This document shows positions 22,547 to 31,962 of a DNA stretch of 64,000 bases, piece after piece. Origin of the DNA: an uncultured Collinsella sp. (GTDB lineage Bacteria > Actinomycetota > Coriobacteriia > Coriobacteriales > Coriobacteriaceae). The translations under genes and the position numbers were made by a program. The first letter of the stretch is position 1. Every line of letters starts with the position of its first letter. The notes under the pieces were generated by a model. That model searched no databases, had not been told where the DNA came from, and worked only from the letters and a program-made list of their open reading frames with translations. The stretch covers positions 41,796 through 105,795 of the forward strand of contig CABSNK010000006.1 of the NCBI GenBank assembly GCA_902479075.1, in the 5' to 3' direction.

Positions 22547-23809
22547 ATGGCTGGGATGCGAAGAATTAGCGTTTCGTTGGCGCCAAAAACAGTGCGATCT
22601 ATCAGGCTTTTTGGCCTTCTTGTTGCGCAGCTGTGCGCGTATTCGATGTTGTCGGCACTGTGCTTTGCGTGCCCGCTTTACTTGTTCGATTGCAGCGGCT
22701 CATCAACGTTATATGGTGCCGTCGCGGCGATAGCGTTCGTGCCGGGCGTGCTTGCGACTCCGGCTGGCGGAATCTTGGCGGATCGCGGGAGACATCGCGG
22801 GGTTCTTGTGGTGCTCGGCATTGTTCTGATGGCTGCATCACTGTTGTTTATCCCCATGAAGCGTTCGCTGCCTCTTGCCGTTGTCGTGGTAGCAATGCTT
22901 TGCGTCCAATATGGCATCCAATCGCTGCTGAAGCCGATGCTTCAAATTGAGACGGTGCGCATGACGGGCCCAGAAAAGGTTGAGCGTGCCACTGCGTTGG
23001 TCTCGCAGATAACCATGGCGAGCAATATCTTGGGGCCTGTAGTCGGGACGGCAGTCTATGGGTGCTTTGGTATCGATGCTCTATGCGAAACCGCGGCGTT
23101 GACGTTTGCGATGTCAGCCCTACTGTTCGGGGGCGCACTCAAGCAAAATGCCTCATCTGGAATGACAGGGGACAGTACGACTTGCTCGACATGCCGAAGC
23201 GATTTTCGGGAGTCGATTCGGTACCTGTTTCAAAACGCATCATTGCTCGTTGTGTTTTTGCTTGCGGCTATTTTGAACCTTGCGTTAGTTGGGTTAACGA
23301 TTGGTGCTCCCGTTATTGTTGCAAAGCATCTCGGAATGCAATCATCCTTTGTTGGGATTATTGAGGTGGCTATGGGCTTAGGTGGTCTTGTCGGCAGTGG
23401 TTTGGTCGGTATTTGGCCGCATCGTTTTTCCTTCAAGGGCATATGTCGATATGTTGCGATGATTTGTTTTGGAGTCGTACCGATTATTGTCACGCTACTG
23501 AGCGGTCCTGATGAATTAGCGTTTGCCGCGCTTGCGGCCGGCTCGGCATGGGTCATGGCGTGGGCAAGCATTGCATCGGTCGAAATCGTTTCATTTGTTC
23601 AGCGGTCAGCGCCAAAGGAACTCTGCGGAAAAGTGCTGGCACTCGTTTATATGATGCTTTCCTGTGCAACGCCTATTGGCCAATTGGTTTACGGGCTCGC
23701 ATATGATCGATGGGCTCCGGCGATTGTATTCGCAGGAATGTTGGCGGTGCTGACATTGACGACGGTGCAGTTTTATCGGCTGAAAAGTCGCTTGTGGCAA
23801 TTGTCTTAA
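22547..23809 (+). CDS. Major facilitator superfamily transporter
   Basis: 420-residue permease with about 12 membrane segments. The N-terminal half has the MFS loop GGILADRGRHRGVLVV near 75-90. It resembles drug-efflux type MFS proteins, but the substrate is not predictable. The ATG at 22547 follows GGGGGCAGG. Base composition is lower in GC than neighbouring genes, and with its TetR partner it may be an acquired resistance-type unit. A 20-bp stem hairpin begins 62 bp after the stop. Confidence 0.87.
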   Translation: MAGMRRISVSLAPKTVRSIRLFGLLVAQLCAYSMLSALCFACPLYLFDCSGSSTLYGAVAAIAFVPGVLATPAGGILADRGRHRGVLVVLGIVLMAASLLFIPMKRSLPLAVVVVAMLCVQYGIQSLLKPMLQIETVRMTGPEKVERATALVSQITMASNILGPVVGTAVYGCFGIDALCETAALTFAMSALLFGGALKQNASSGMTGDSTTCSTCRSDFRESIRYLFQNASLLVVFLLAAILNLALVGLTIGAPVIVAKHLGMQSSFVGIIEVAMGLGGLVGSGLVGIWPHRFSFKGICRYVAMICFGVVPIIVTLLSGPDELAFAALAAGSAWVMAWASIASVEIVSFVQRSAPKELCGKVLALVYMMLSCATPIGQLVYGLAYDRWAPAIVFAGMLAVLTLTTVQFYRLKSRLWQLS

Positions 23810-23871
23810 GGCGTAGGGGCACCGTGAATTTGTGGAGGCGGTGGTACGCCGCGCCGGGACGGCATTGTTTA

Positions 23872-23923
23872 GGCATGTCTCTCCTTCGTCTACAATATCG
23901 TGCAGACGAAGGAGAGGCATGCC
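23872..23923 (+). promoter_or_regulatory. Hairpin hiding the ribosome-binding site and start codon of the HAD gene
   Basis: GGCATGTCTCTCCTTCGTCT (23872-23891) pairs with AGACGAAGGAGAGGCATGCC (23904-23923) over 20 bp, with one possible G-U pair and a 12-nt loop. The right arm contains AAGGAG and the ATG at 23919. Confidence 0.75.
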
Positions 23924-24782
23924 CATGATCAAGATGTTTGCGAGTGACTTAGACGGAACGCTGCTGAACGCCCTGCACGAGGCAGACGGGACCATCCGCC
24001 GTGCCATTCGTGAGCTGACCGAGGCTGGTCTGCATGTGGTTCCCGCGACCGGACGCTCGACGTTACCAATCGGCGAGCATGGTTTTACGGGACTGGCGCT
24101 CGATGCCTGCTGCTCTAACGGCTCCATCGTGCGCGACAGCCATGGCGAGGTACTCAAGACCTGGACCATCGACCCGCAGATTACCGAGGAGCTGCTCAAG
24201 GAGTTTCCGGATATCTGTTTTGACTGCTCCACACCCGATGGCATGTTTTCGAGCGGATCGTTCGAGATGCACCAGGCGGGCTTTAAAAAGGACAGCCCCA
24301 TCAAGCGCATCGTGATGCGCGGCATGCGTGCGCGCGGCGGGTACCACGAGGAACAGTATTTCGACCAGTCGATCGGTGACATCCTGCGCCACGATGTGTG
24401 CAAGATCAACTGCCGCGTGACCTCGCCCGAGCTGGAGCGCGACCTCAAGGCGTATCTGGCCGAGCGCTCGGACCGTGTGGTCAACGCGCCGTTCGATCCG
24501 GTGATGTTTGAGATCACGGACGTGGCGTGTAACAAGGGCGAGAGCGTGGCCTGGCTGGCGGGCTACTACGGTATTGCCGAGGACGAGGTCGCGGTTTATG
24601 GCGACGGCGGCAATGACATTGCCATGCTCAAACGCTTCCGCCACAGCTACGCGACCAAAAACGCTAGCGATGCAGCCAAGGCCGCCGCGAGCGCAACTAT
24701 CGGCAGCTGCATGGCCCACGCCGTCCCCAAACACATGCTCGCCACCATGCGCAAGCAAAACTCCCGCACCGTCATCGAATAA
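23919..24782 (+). CDS. HAD-superfamily hydrolase (Cof-type)
   Basis: 287-residue Cof/IIB sugar-phosphatase-type HAD hydrolase. It has the nucleophile motif DLDGTLL (Asp10, Asp12), motif II in PATGRST, and the C-terminal GDGGNDIAML near 228. It probably dephosphorylates small phosphometabolites in the cytosol. The start could be ATG 23919 or 23925; AAGGAG is 4 nt before the former and 10 before the latter. The whole initiation region is inside a 20-bp hairpin, so translation is expected to be low unless the hairpin is opened. Confidence 0.88.
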   Translation: MPMIKMFASDLDGTLLNALHEADGTIRRAIRELTEAGLHVVPATGRSTLPIGEHGFTGLALDACCSNGSIVRDSHGEVLKTWTIDPQITEELLKEFPDICFDCSTPDGMFSSGSFEMHQAGFKKDSPIKRIVMRGMRARGGYHEEQYFDQSIGDILRHDVCKINCRVTSPELERDLKAYLAERSDRVVNAPFDPVMFEITDVACNKGESVAWLAGYYGIAEDEVAVYGDGGNDIAMLKRFRHSYATKNASDAAKAAASATIGSCMAHAVPKHMLATMRKQNSRTVIE

Positions 24783-24837
24783 TGTGACAAAGTGACAGCC
24801 CCTTTGCCACATCTAAAATATTTCCTTTACGTGTTGA

Positions 24838-24881
24838 TGCACACGGTGTGCAATAATACTCGCACTGTGCAATAGCGCACA
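24838..24881. promoter_or_regulatory. Candidate operator pair upstream of TetR-activase operon
   Basis: TGCACAC-G-GTGTGCA at 24838-24852 is a perfect 7-bp palindrome. TGTGC-AATAGC-GCACA at 24866-24881 is a related second site. Both share TGTGCAATA and lie 23-66 bp before the TTG start of the regulator gene. Confidence 0.55.
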
Positions 24882-24903
24882 GGCTGAGTAACAGGGAGGA
24901 CGC

Positions 24904-25614
24904 TTGTCCCAGCTCGAGAAATGCGATCGCCGGTCCCTTCGCTCGCAGCGTGCCCTTCGCCAGGCGCTTGCCAGCGAGCTTGCCGAAAGCGGTGACCTTT
25001 CGCGCATTAACGTCGCGTCGCTCACCGAGCGTGCCGGCCTTACGCGCCGCACGTTCTATTCGCACTACCGCGATATCCCCGATTTTATCAATCAAATCGA
25101 GGACGGCTTGCTGGCCGAGATCCGTGAGCGCATTGAGCTCATCACCGCAGCTCAGCTGCCCGATCTCTATCACAACATCGATGAGCTCGAGCCGGCGCCC
25201 GGTTCGGTTGAGCTGCTGCGTTATCTTGCGGCCAACCGCGACTTAATCGGTGCGCTGCTGGGTCCGGGCGGCGATCAGGCCTTCATTAAAAGGATCATCG
25301 ACACCGCTCGTGAGGCTGTGGTGCCGCGTGCGCAGACGGGCATTTTGGGCCTGGCGCTGGGCACGTTCTTTGACTACTACGTCACCTACGTCGTGAGTGC
25401 CGAGGTCGGCATGATTCAGCGCTGGTTTGAGCGTGGGCTCACCGAATCGCCCGAGGCCATGGCGCGCATTATGACGGTGCTCGCTTTTGTGCGCCCTGGT
25501 GACCTGTATGGCCAACCCATCGATATCAACGTGCCGGAATACGGCATGAAGCTATTGAACTTGCAGCTCGAGGACGCGGCTGACACCGCCGCAACCGTCG
25601 AGTCCAACAACTAA
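24904..25614 (+). CDS. TetR-family transcriptional regulator
   Basis: 236 residues from a TTG at 24904, preceded by AGGGAGGA at 24893-24900. The N-terminal HTH is SLTERAGLTRRTFYSHYRDIPDF (about 40-62). The C-terminal domain has the all-helical look of the DhaS-like TetR_C_8 group (GTFFDYYVTYVVSAEVGMIQRWFERG). It lies 12 bp upstream of the giant activase gene and probably autoregulates the pair through the upstream palindromes. Confidence 0.85.
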   Translation: MSQLEKCDRRSLRSQRALRQALASELAESGDLSRINVASLTERAGLTRRTFYSHYRDIPDFINQIEDGLLAEIRERIELITAAQLPDLYHNIDELEPAPGSVELLRYLAANRDLIGALLGPGGDQAFIKRIIDTAREAVVPRAQTGILGLALGTFFDYYVTYVVSAEVGMIQRWFERGLTESPEAMARIMTVLAFVRPGDLYGQPIDINVPEYGMKLLNLQLEDAADTAATVESNN

Positions 25615-25626
25615 GAGGAGAGACAG

Positions 25627-28600
25627 ATGAGCAAACTCGTCGAGGGCATCAAGGACCGCATGATCGCCGCCGCACGCGAGGCCGCGCCCACCGTGGTGGA
25701 CGCCGCGCAGAAGGCCGCGACCACGGCTGCCGAGAAAGTTGTCGAGGCTGTCGCCGATGCCAAGAACGCGGCGGGGGAGGCGTCCGTCACTAGCGAGCCC
25801 GCCACCACCGCTGAGCCCGTAGCCGCCGCCCACGCCCCCGAAGGCGCGATCTTCAACCCCGAGGCCGCCCACGGCAACCTGCACCTGGGCATCGACGTGG
25901 GCTCCACCACCGTTAAGCTCGCCGTGCTCAACGACGACAACCAGATCGTCTACGCCAAGTACCAGCGCCACCACACCGACGTCCGCGCTTGCGCCCGCGA
26001 CTTGTTCGAGGGTGCCGCGACTGTGCTGCCGATGGCCCAGATGACCTGTGCCATCACCGGCTCAGGCGGCCTGCTGCTGTCCCAGTGGCTCGATTTGGAG
26101 TTTGTCCAGGAGGTCATCGCCAGCAAGCGTGCCGTCGAGACCCTCATCCCGGCCACCGATGTCGCCATCGAGCTGGGCGGCGAGGACGCCAAGATCATCT
26201 ACTTCGATAATGGCATTGAGCAGCGCATGAACGGCACCTGCGCCGGCGGCACGGGCGCGTTCATCGACCAGATGGCCACTCTGCTGCACACTGACGCCAG
26301 CGGCCTCAACGAGCTCGCGGCCAACGCCACCACCATCTATCCCATCGCCAGCCGTTGCGGCGTCTTTGCCAAGACTGACGTGCAGCCGCTGCTCAACGAG
26401 GGCGCCCGCCCCGAGGACGTGGCCGCCTCCATCTTCCAGGCTGTCGTGACCCAGACCATCTCGGGTCTGGCGTGCGGCCGTCCCATCCGCGGCAACGTCG
26501 CCTTCCTGGGCGGCCCGCTGCAGTACCTCTCCGAGCTGCGCCACCGCTTCTATCTCACGCTCAACCTGGACGAGGAGCACCGTATCGTGCCCCAAAACGC
26601 CCACCTGTTTGTGGCGAGCGGCGCCGCCATGGCGCACGAGTCCAATAAGCTCAGCACGTTCCCGCAGCTCATCGAGGCCATCGATGCCCTGGGCGACACA
26701 CAGGGTGCCGAGGTCGAGCGCCTGGATCCGCTCTTTGCCACCGACGAGGACTTTGCCGAGTTCAAAACCCGCCACGACCAGGAAGTCGTCCCCAAGGGCA
26801 AGCTCGAAGGCTACACCGGCCGCGTGTTCATTGGCATCGACGCCGGCTCCACCACCATGAAAGCCGCGCTCGTGGGCGAGGACGGCCAGCTGTTGCACAC
26901 CTGGTACGGCAACAACAACGGCGACATCCTGGGCACGGCCAAGGTCATCATGGCCGATTTCTACAACCACATCCCCGCCGGCTGCACCATCGGCCACGTG
27001 ACCACCACGGGCTACGGCGAGGCGCTGCTCATCGAGGCCCTCAAAGCCGATTCCGGCGAGATCGAGACCGTTGCGCACCTGCGCGGCGCCAAAGCATTTC
27101 TGCCCGGCGTCGAGTTCATTCTGGACATCGGCGGCCAGGACATGAAGTGCCTGCGCGTCAAGGACGGCGTTATCGAGCACATCATGCTCAACGAGGCCTG
27201 TTCGTCGGGCTGCGGTAGCTTTATCGAGAGCTTCGCCGTCTCTATGAACATGGACGTGCGCGCGTTCGCCGATGCCGCCATCCATGCCAAGGCCCCGGTC
27301 GACCTGGGCAGCCGCTGCACGGTCTTTATGAACTCGCGCGTCAAGCAGGCGCAAAAGGAAGGCGCCACGGTGGGCGACATCGCGGCCGGCCTGTCCTATT
27401 CCGTCATCAAGAATGCCCTGTTCAAGGTCATTAAGCTGCGCGATCCCAAGGAGATCGGCAGCCAGGTAATCGTTCAGGGCGGCACCTTTATGTCCGATGC
27501 CACGCTGCGCGCGTTTGAGCAGCTCACCGGCGTTCACGCCGTGCGTCCCGACATCGCCGGCTGCATGGGCGCCTACGGTGCGGCCCTGCTCGCCCGCGAT
27601 CGCGCCGGCATCGACGGGACCTCGACCATCCTTTCGGCCGAGGACATCGCGCACCTCACCGTGACGCAAAAGCACGTCCGCTGCGGCCGTTGCTCTAACA
27701 ACTGCCAGCTTACCGTCAACGACTTTGGCGGCGGCAGGCGCTTTATCACCGGCAACCGCTGCGAGAAGGGCGCCGGCCACAAGAAGCAGAAGACCGAGGC
27801 CCCCAACCTCTTCAAAAAGAAAAACGAGCTGCTCTTTAACCGCGAGGTCCTGAGCCCCGACGAGGCCCCGCGCGGCACCGTCGGCATCCCCCGTGCGCTC
27901 AACATGTACGAGAATTACCCCTTCTGGCACGCGTTCTTTACGCGCCTGGGCTTTAGCGTGCAGCTGTCCGACCAGTCGAGCAAGAAGACCTACCAGGCGG
28001 GCATCGAGTCCATGCCGTCCGAGAGTGTGTGCTATCCGGCCAAGATGAGCCACGGCCACGTGATGAACCTCATCGACCGCGACGTCGACTTTATCTGGAT
28101 GCCGTGCGTGCGCTGGGAGCGCAAGGAGGATCCGACCGCCGGCAACTGTTACAACTGCCCCATCGTCATGAGCTACCCCACGGCGTTGGCACTCAATATC
28201 GACGAGATTCGCGAGCAGAACATCGAGTTCCTGTACCCGTTTGTGCCCTATCACGACAAGACCGAGCTCAAGCGCCGCCTGTACCAGGTGCTCGCCGTTG
28301 ATCGCGTGGCCGATGCTGAGGCCGGTCGCGGTCGCGTGCGCGGTCCCAAGATCACGCGCTCCGAGGTCGATGCCGCTGTCAACGCTGCCTTTGAGGCCGA
28401 TGCGCGTTTCCACGAGGATATCCAGACCATGGGCGAGGAAGCTCTTAAGTGGGTCGAGGACCACGGCGGTCACGGCATCGTACTCGCCGGCCGTCCCTAC
28501 CATAACGACCCCGAGATCAACCATGCCCTGCCCGAGCTTATCTCGAGCTTTGGCTTTGCGGTCTTTACCGAGGATTCGCTCGCGCATCTGGTAAAGCCCG

Positions 28601-30408
28601 AGCGTCCGATTCGCGTCGTCGACCAGTGGATGTACCACAGCCGCCTGTACGCCGTCGCCCGTTTTGTGACGATGCGCAACGATTTGGACCTGATCCAGCT
28701 CAACTCTTTCGGCTGCGGTCTGGACGCTCTGACCACCGACCAAGTGCAGGAAATCCTGGAGGCCAGCGGTAAGATCTACACCGTGCTCAAGATTGACGAG
28801 GTGTCCAACTTGGGCGCCGCGCGTATCCGTATTCGCTCGCTCATGGCAGCGCTCAAGGACCAGGAGGCCGAGCGCTTGGCCGAGGCTACGGCCGCGGGCG
28901 AGGCCTACGAGCAGGGCGATGCCGCGCCGGTGGCGCCTTCCACGGATGCCCCCGCGTTCGCGAGCCGTAAGTACACGTTCGAGGCGCAGCGCGAGAGTGC
29001 TTCGACCGCGTGGCCCAAGGTGCCCTTTACCGAGCAGATGCGCGACGAGGGCTATACCATCCTGTGCCCGCAGATGGCACCGATTCACTTTGACCTGGTC
29101 AAAGAGGTGTTCCGCGGTGCCGGCTACAACTTGGAGCTGCTGCCCTCGACCGACCACGACGCCGTCGAGGCCGGCCTGCGCTATGTGAACAACGACATCT
29201 GCTATCCGTCGATTCTGGTGACGGGCCAGATCATGGAGGCCATCGAGAGCGGTCGGTACGACCTGTCCAAGACGGCCGTGGTCATCAGCCAGACCGGCGG
29301 CGGTTGCCGTGCCACCAACTACATCGCGCTCATCCGCAAGGCCCTGCGCGAGAGCGGCCACCCCGAGATTCCGGTGATCTCGCTTTCGGCCGTGGCGCTC
29401 GGCGAGGACAACCCCGGCTTTAAGATTACGCCGGCGCTGCTTAAGCAGGCCGTGTACGCGGTGCTCTTTGGCGACGTGATGATGCAGATGCTCTACCGCT
29501 GCCGTCCGTACGAGGCCACGCCCGGTGCTGCCAACGCGCTCTACGAGGAGTATATGGCGCGCGCCCGCAAGTTGGCGCCCAAGTTCAACCGCCACAACTA
29601 CACCAAGCTTGCGCGTGAGGCCATCCACGCGTTCGACACCATGCCGCTCGTGGGCGAGGGCACCAAGCCGCGCGTGGGCGTGGTCGGCGAGATCCTGGTC
29701 AAGTTCCACCCTACGGCCAACAACCACGTGGTCGATGTCATCGAGCGCGAGGGCTGCGAGGCCGTGGTACCGGGCCTGCTCGACTTCTTCCTGTACTCCA
29801 TGAGCAACGCTGAGCTGCAGAAGGACGAGCTGGGAAGCTCTGCCACTACGCGCGCTGGTATGCAGGCGCTCATTAAGCTGGTGGACTGGATGCGCACGCC
29901 GGTGGAAGAGATGCTCGAAAAGTCCCGCCGCTTTGAGGCGCCCGAGCGCATCGGCACCATGGCCGACAAGGCCCGCACGGTGCTTTCGGTGTGCAACAAC
30001 ATGGGCGAGGGCTGGCTGCTCACGGCCGAGATGCTCGACCTGATCGACCATGGCGCGCCGAACATCATCTGCACGCAGCCCTTCGCGTGCCTGCCCAATC
30101 ACGTGGTGGGCAAGGCCGTGATCAAGGAGCTGCGCCGTCAGCATCCCGAGAGCAACATCGTTGCGGTGGACTACGACCCCGGTGCATCTGAGGTCAACCA
30201 GCTCAACCGCATTAAGCTCATGATCAGCGTGGCGAAGGAGAATATGCGTGCCGGCAAGGGCTTTAAGCTCGAGAAGGTGGCGCCGCTCGCGATGGACGAG
30301 GTCACCGGCCAGATGCGTGCCCATGACGGCTGCGTGAGCTGCGGACCGGCCAGCGAGGACGCCGTGGCGTCGGTCGCCAAGCGTCTGGGACGCGGCATTA
30401 AAAAGTAG
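25627..30408 (+). CDS. Giant 2-hydroxyacyl-CoA dehydratase activase / DUF2229 protein
   Basis: 1593 residues. Two ASKHA ATPase (BadF/HgdC-like) domains begin at about 84 (LGIDVGSTTVK) and 398 (IGIDAGSTTMK). Each has the cluster cysteines: NGTCAGGTG near 204 with SRCGVF near 244, and NEACSSGCG near 524 with SRCTVF near 562. A CGRCSNNC plus distal Cys patch lies near 684-711. Then comes the CoA-enzyme-activase (DUF2229) domain (about 745-960) and a dehydratase-subunit-like C-terminus ending with FSCGPAS-like cysteines (VSCGPAS). Residues 1-80 are an Ala-rich amphipathic helical extension. ATP-driven low-potential electron transfer is the family role; the partner enzyme is unknown. The upstream TetR gene is 12 bp away. 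Confidence 0.88.
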   Translation: MSKLVEGIKDRMIAAAREAAPTVVDAAQKAATTAAEKVVEAVADAKNAAGEASVTSEPATTAEPVAAAHAPEGAIFNPEAAHGNLHLGIDVGSTTVKLAVLNDDNQIVYAKYQRHHTDVRACARDLFEGAATVLPMAQMTCAITGSGGLLLSQWLDLEFVQEVIASKRAVETLIPATDVAIELGGEDAKIIYFDNGIEQRMNGTCAGGTGAFIDQMATLLHTDASGLNELAANATTIYPIASRCGVFAKTDVQPLLNEGARPEDVAASIFQAVVTQTISGLACGRPIRGNVAFLGGPLQYLSELRHRFYLTLNLDEEHRIVPQNAHLFVASGAAMAHESNKLSTFPQLIEAIDALGDTQGAEVERLDPLFATDEDFAEFKTRHDQEVVPKGKLEGYTGRVFIGIDAGSTTMKAALVGEDGQLLHTWYGNNNGDILGTAKVIMADFYNHIPAGCTIGHVTTTGYGEALLIEALKADSGEIETVAHLRGAKAFLPGVEFILDIGGQDMKCLRVKDGVIEHIMLNEACSSGCGSFIESFAVSMNMDVRAFADAAIHAKAPVDLGSRCTVFMNSRVKQAQKEGATVGDIAAGLSYSVIKNALFKVIKLRDPKEIGSQVIVQGGTFMSDATLRAFEQLTGVHAVRPDIAGCMGAYGAALLARDRAGIDGTSTILSAEDIAHLTVTQKHVRCGRCSNNCQLTVNDFGGGRRFITGNRCEKGAGHKKQKTEAPNLFKKKNELLFNREVLSPDEAPRGTVGIPRALNMYENYPFWHAFFTRLGFSVQLSDQSSKKTYQAGIESMPSESVCYPAKMSHGHVMNLIDRDVDFIWMPCVRWERKEDPTAGNCYNCPIVMSYPTALALNIDEIREQNIEFLYPFVPYHDKTELKRRLYQVLAVDRVADAEAGRGRVRGPKITRSEVDAAVNAAFEADARFHEDIQTMGEEALKWVEDHGGHGIVLAGRPYHNDPEINHALPELISSFGFAVFTEDSLAHLVKPERPIRVVDQWMYHSRLYAVARFVTMRNDLDLIQLNSFGCGLDALTTDQVQEILEASGKIYTVLKIDEVSNLGAARIRIRSLMAALKDQEAERLAEATAAGEAYEQGDAAPVAPSTDAPAFASRKYTFEAQRESASTAWPKVPFTEQMRDEGYTILCPQMAPIHFDLVKEVFRGAGYNLELLPSTDHDAVEAGLRYVNNDICYPSILVTGQIMEAIESGRYDLSKTAVVISQTGGGCRATNYIALIRKALRESGHPEIPVISLSAVALGEDNPGFKITPALLKQAVYAVLFGDVMMQMLYRCRPYEATPGAANALYEEYMARARKLAPKFNRHNYTKLAREAIHAFDTMPLVGEGTKPRVGVVGEILVKFHPTANNHVVDVIEREGCEAVVPGLLDFFLYSMSNAELQKDELGSSATTRAGMQALIKLVDWMRTPVEEMLEKSRRFEAPERIGTMADKARTVLSVCNNMGEGWLLTAEMLDLIDHGAPNIICTQPFACLPNHVVGKAVIKELRRQHPESNIVAVDYDPGASEVNQLNRIKLMISVAKENMRAGKGFKLEKVAPLAMDEVTGQMRAHDGCVSCGPASEDAVASVAKRLGRGIKK

Positions 30409-30436
30409 ACGGTCTGCTATGGGCTGGATATGAGAC

Positions 30437-30473
30437 AAACGGGTGGTGGCCGTACCGGCTATCACCCGTTTTT
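30437..30473 (+). terminator. Rho-independent terminator after activase
   Basis: AAACGGGTG / CACCCGTTT with a G/C-rich inner stem, running into TTTTT. Confidence 0.85.
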
Positions 30474-30526
30474 GCTGGACATATGTTGCGTAAACGCCCC
30501 GACTATCATCCTTTGCGAACTTAGAT

Positions 30527-30655
30527 TTCGGAAGTATGCGGCAAAATCTGAATAGGCCGAGCACACCGGATATGTCTAAGCTCTGTACCTGCGGTTTTAT
30601 TGGCGAAAAACTGGGGTGCGCTCGAGAGTTCTAGAATTTGCCGCATACTTCCGAA
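30527..30655. repeat. MITE-like element with 23-bp terminal inverted repeats
   Basis: TTCGGAAGTATGCGGCAAAATCT at the left end and its complement at 30633-30655 match at 22 of 23 positions (shown here as key sequence TTCGGAAGTATGCGGCAAA). The 83-bp interior is non-coding. Confidence 0.7.
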
Positions 30656-30824
30656 AACGACGTTTCTGCGGCACCAAAAATCGCCCTCGGAGCCTTGAAA
30701 TAATGAACAGGTGTAGCCGTTCGCGGCAAAATACCGTCCGTTTATAGAACCCACCCCCATCGCGCGTCAGCCTTACGGTTGAATAAATACACATCTATGG
30801 AATTACGTAAGAGAGGACCGTTCC

Positions 30825-31784
30825 ATGAGCTACAAGACCGTTTGTGTTGCCGGTGGCGGCGTGTTGGGAAGCCAGATTGCCTTTCAGGCTGCCTACTGCG
30901 GCTTTGATGTGACGATCTGGCTGCGCAGCGAGGGCAGCATCGGTCGCACTCAGCCCAAGATCGATCATGTGCGCGAGGAGTACATCGCGGCAATCGAGGG
31001 CATGGCGGATGGCACAGGCGAGTGGTGCGCCGGTATCGCCGATAGTGGCCAGCCCTTCGACAAGGAGGCGGCACTCGCCGCCGTCGAGCGTGCTTACTCC
31101 ACGCTCAAGCTGGAGCTCGATCTTGCCAAGGCAGTGGCCGACGCCGATTTGGTCATCGAGTCTATGGCCGAGGACACCCAGGCAAAGATCGACTTCTACA
31201 AAAAGCTCGCCCCGGTTCTCCCGCAAAAGACCGTCGTCGTGACGAACTCCTCTACGCTGCTGCCGAGCACCTTTGCCAAGTACACTGGTCGCCCCGAGAA
31301 GTACCTGTCGCTGCACTTTGCCAACTCCATCTGGAAGAACAACATGACCGAGGTCATGGCGCAGGACCAAACCGACAAGTGCTACTTCGACGAGCTCGTC
31401 GACTTCGCCAACGACATTCGCATGCTTGCCCTGCCCGTCAACAAGGAAAAGAACGGCTACCTGCTCAATTCCATGCTGGTGCCATGGCTGCTTTCGGGCC
31501 TCGACCTGTATGTCTCGGGCGTGAGCGATCCCAAGAGCATCGACCTCGCATGGACGCGTGGCACCGGCGCCCCCAAGGGTCCGTTCCGCGTATTCGACAC
31601 CGTGGGCATCCAGACGGCGTACAACATCGTCATGCAGTACCAAAAGGTTCCGGGTCTGGTGAGCCCGTTGCTCAAAAAGATGATGATGCCCTATAACTTT
31701 AAGGCCATGGCATCCGTCCTCAAGCAGATGCTCGACGAAGGCAAGCTGGGCGAAAGCTCGGGCGAGGGCTTCTTCAAGTACTAA
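30825..31784 (+). CDS. 3-hydroxyacyl-CoA dehydrogenase family protein
   Basis: 319-residue NAD-dependent dehydrogenase. The N-terminal Rossmann motif is VAGGGVLGSQIAFQ, followed by the family's DADLVIESMAED and NSSTLLPS segments and an HFANSIWKNN region at the catalytic His. The C-terminal helical domain ends in GEGFFKY. It would oxidise or reduce 3-hydroxyacyl-CoA or a similar hydroxyacid. The ATG at 30825 follows AGAGAGGACCG. The fatty-acid-type chemistry may relate to the upstream activase, but they are separate transcription units. Confidence 0.9.
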   Translation: MSYKTVCVAGGGVLGSQIAFQAAYCGFDVTIWLRSEGSIGRTQPKIDHVREEYIAAIEGMADGTGEWCAGIADSGQPFDKEAALAAVERAYSTLKLELDLAKAVADADLVIESMAEDTQAKIDFYKKLAPVLPQKTVVVTNSSTLLPSTFAKYTGRPEKYLSLHFANSIWKNNMTEVMAQDQTDKCYFDELVDFANDIRMLALPVNKEKNGYLLNSMLVPWLLSGLDLYVSGVSDPKSIDLAWTRGTGAPKGPFRVFDTVGIQTAYNIVMQYQKVPGLVSPLLKKMMMPYNFKAMASVLKQMLDEGKLGESSGEGFFKY

Positions 31785-31962
31785 AAAATGATCCCTCGGG
31801 GACGGAGGAAAACGGATCATCGCATTACTGCATCCCCTGTGCGTCTTGCGGCTAACAGCTCCGGCTGCCGCGAGCCTAAGCTAGCCTTAAGGGGCGTTTG
31901 TTAAGCTGAGAGTCAAATTGGACAGGGCTGGGCAAACGCCATGGTATATGAGGGAAACGACG

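Larger units (their letters stand above)
30409..30824. other. Gene-free interval with terminator and inverted repeat
   Basis: 416 bp. It holds the activase terminator (30437), a 129-bp inverted-repeat element (30527) and the promoter region of the hydroxyacyl-CoA dehydrogenase gene. No other feature is evident. Confidence 0.7.

Noticed and set aside
26062..30564. A 1500-codon open frame on the minus strand opposite the activase
   Set aside because: It is the mirror of a high-GC gene with strong codon bias; the plus-strand product has two intact ATPase domains and the minus-strand product has no recognisable motif.
31785..31830. Terminator after the hydroxyacyl-CoA dehydrogenase gene
   Set aside because: Only a short ATGATCC/GGATCAT pairing with a long loop and no T tract was found.
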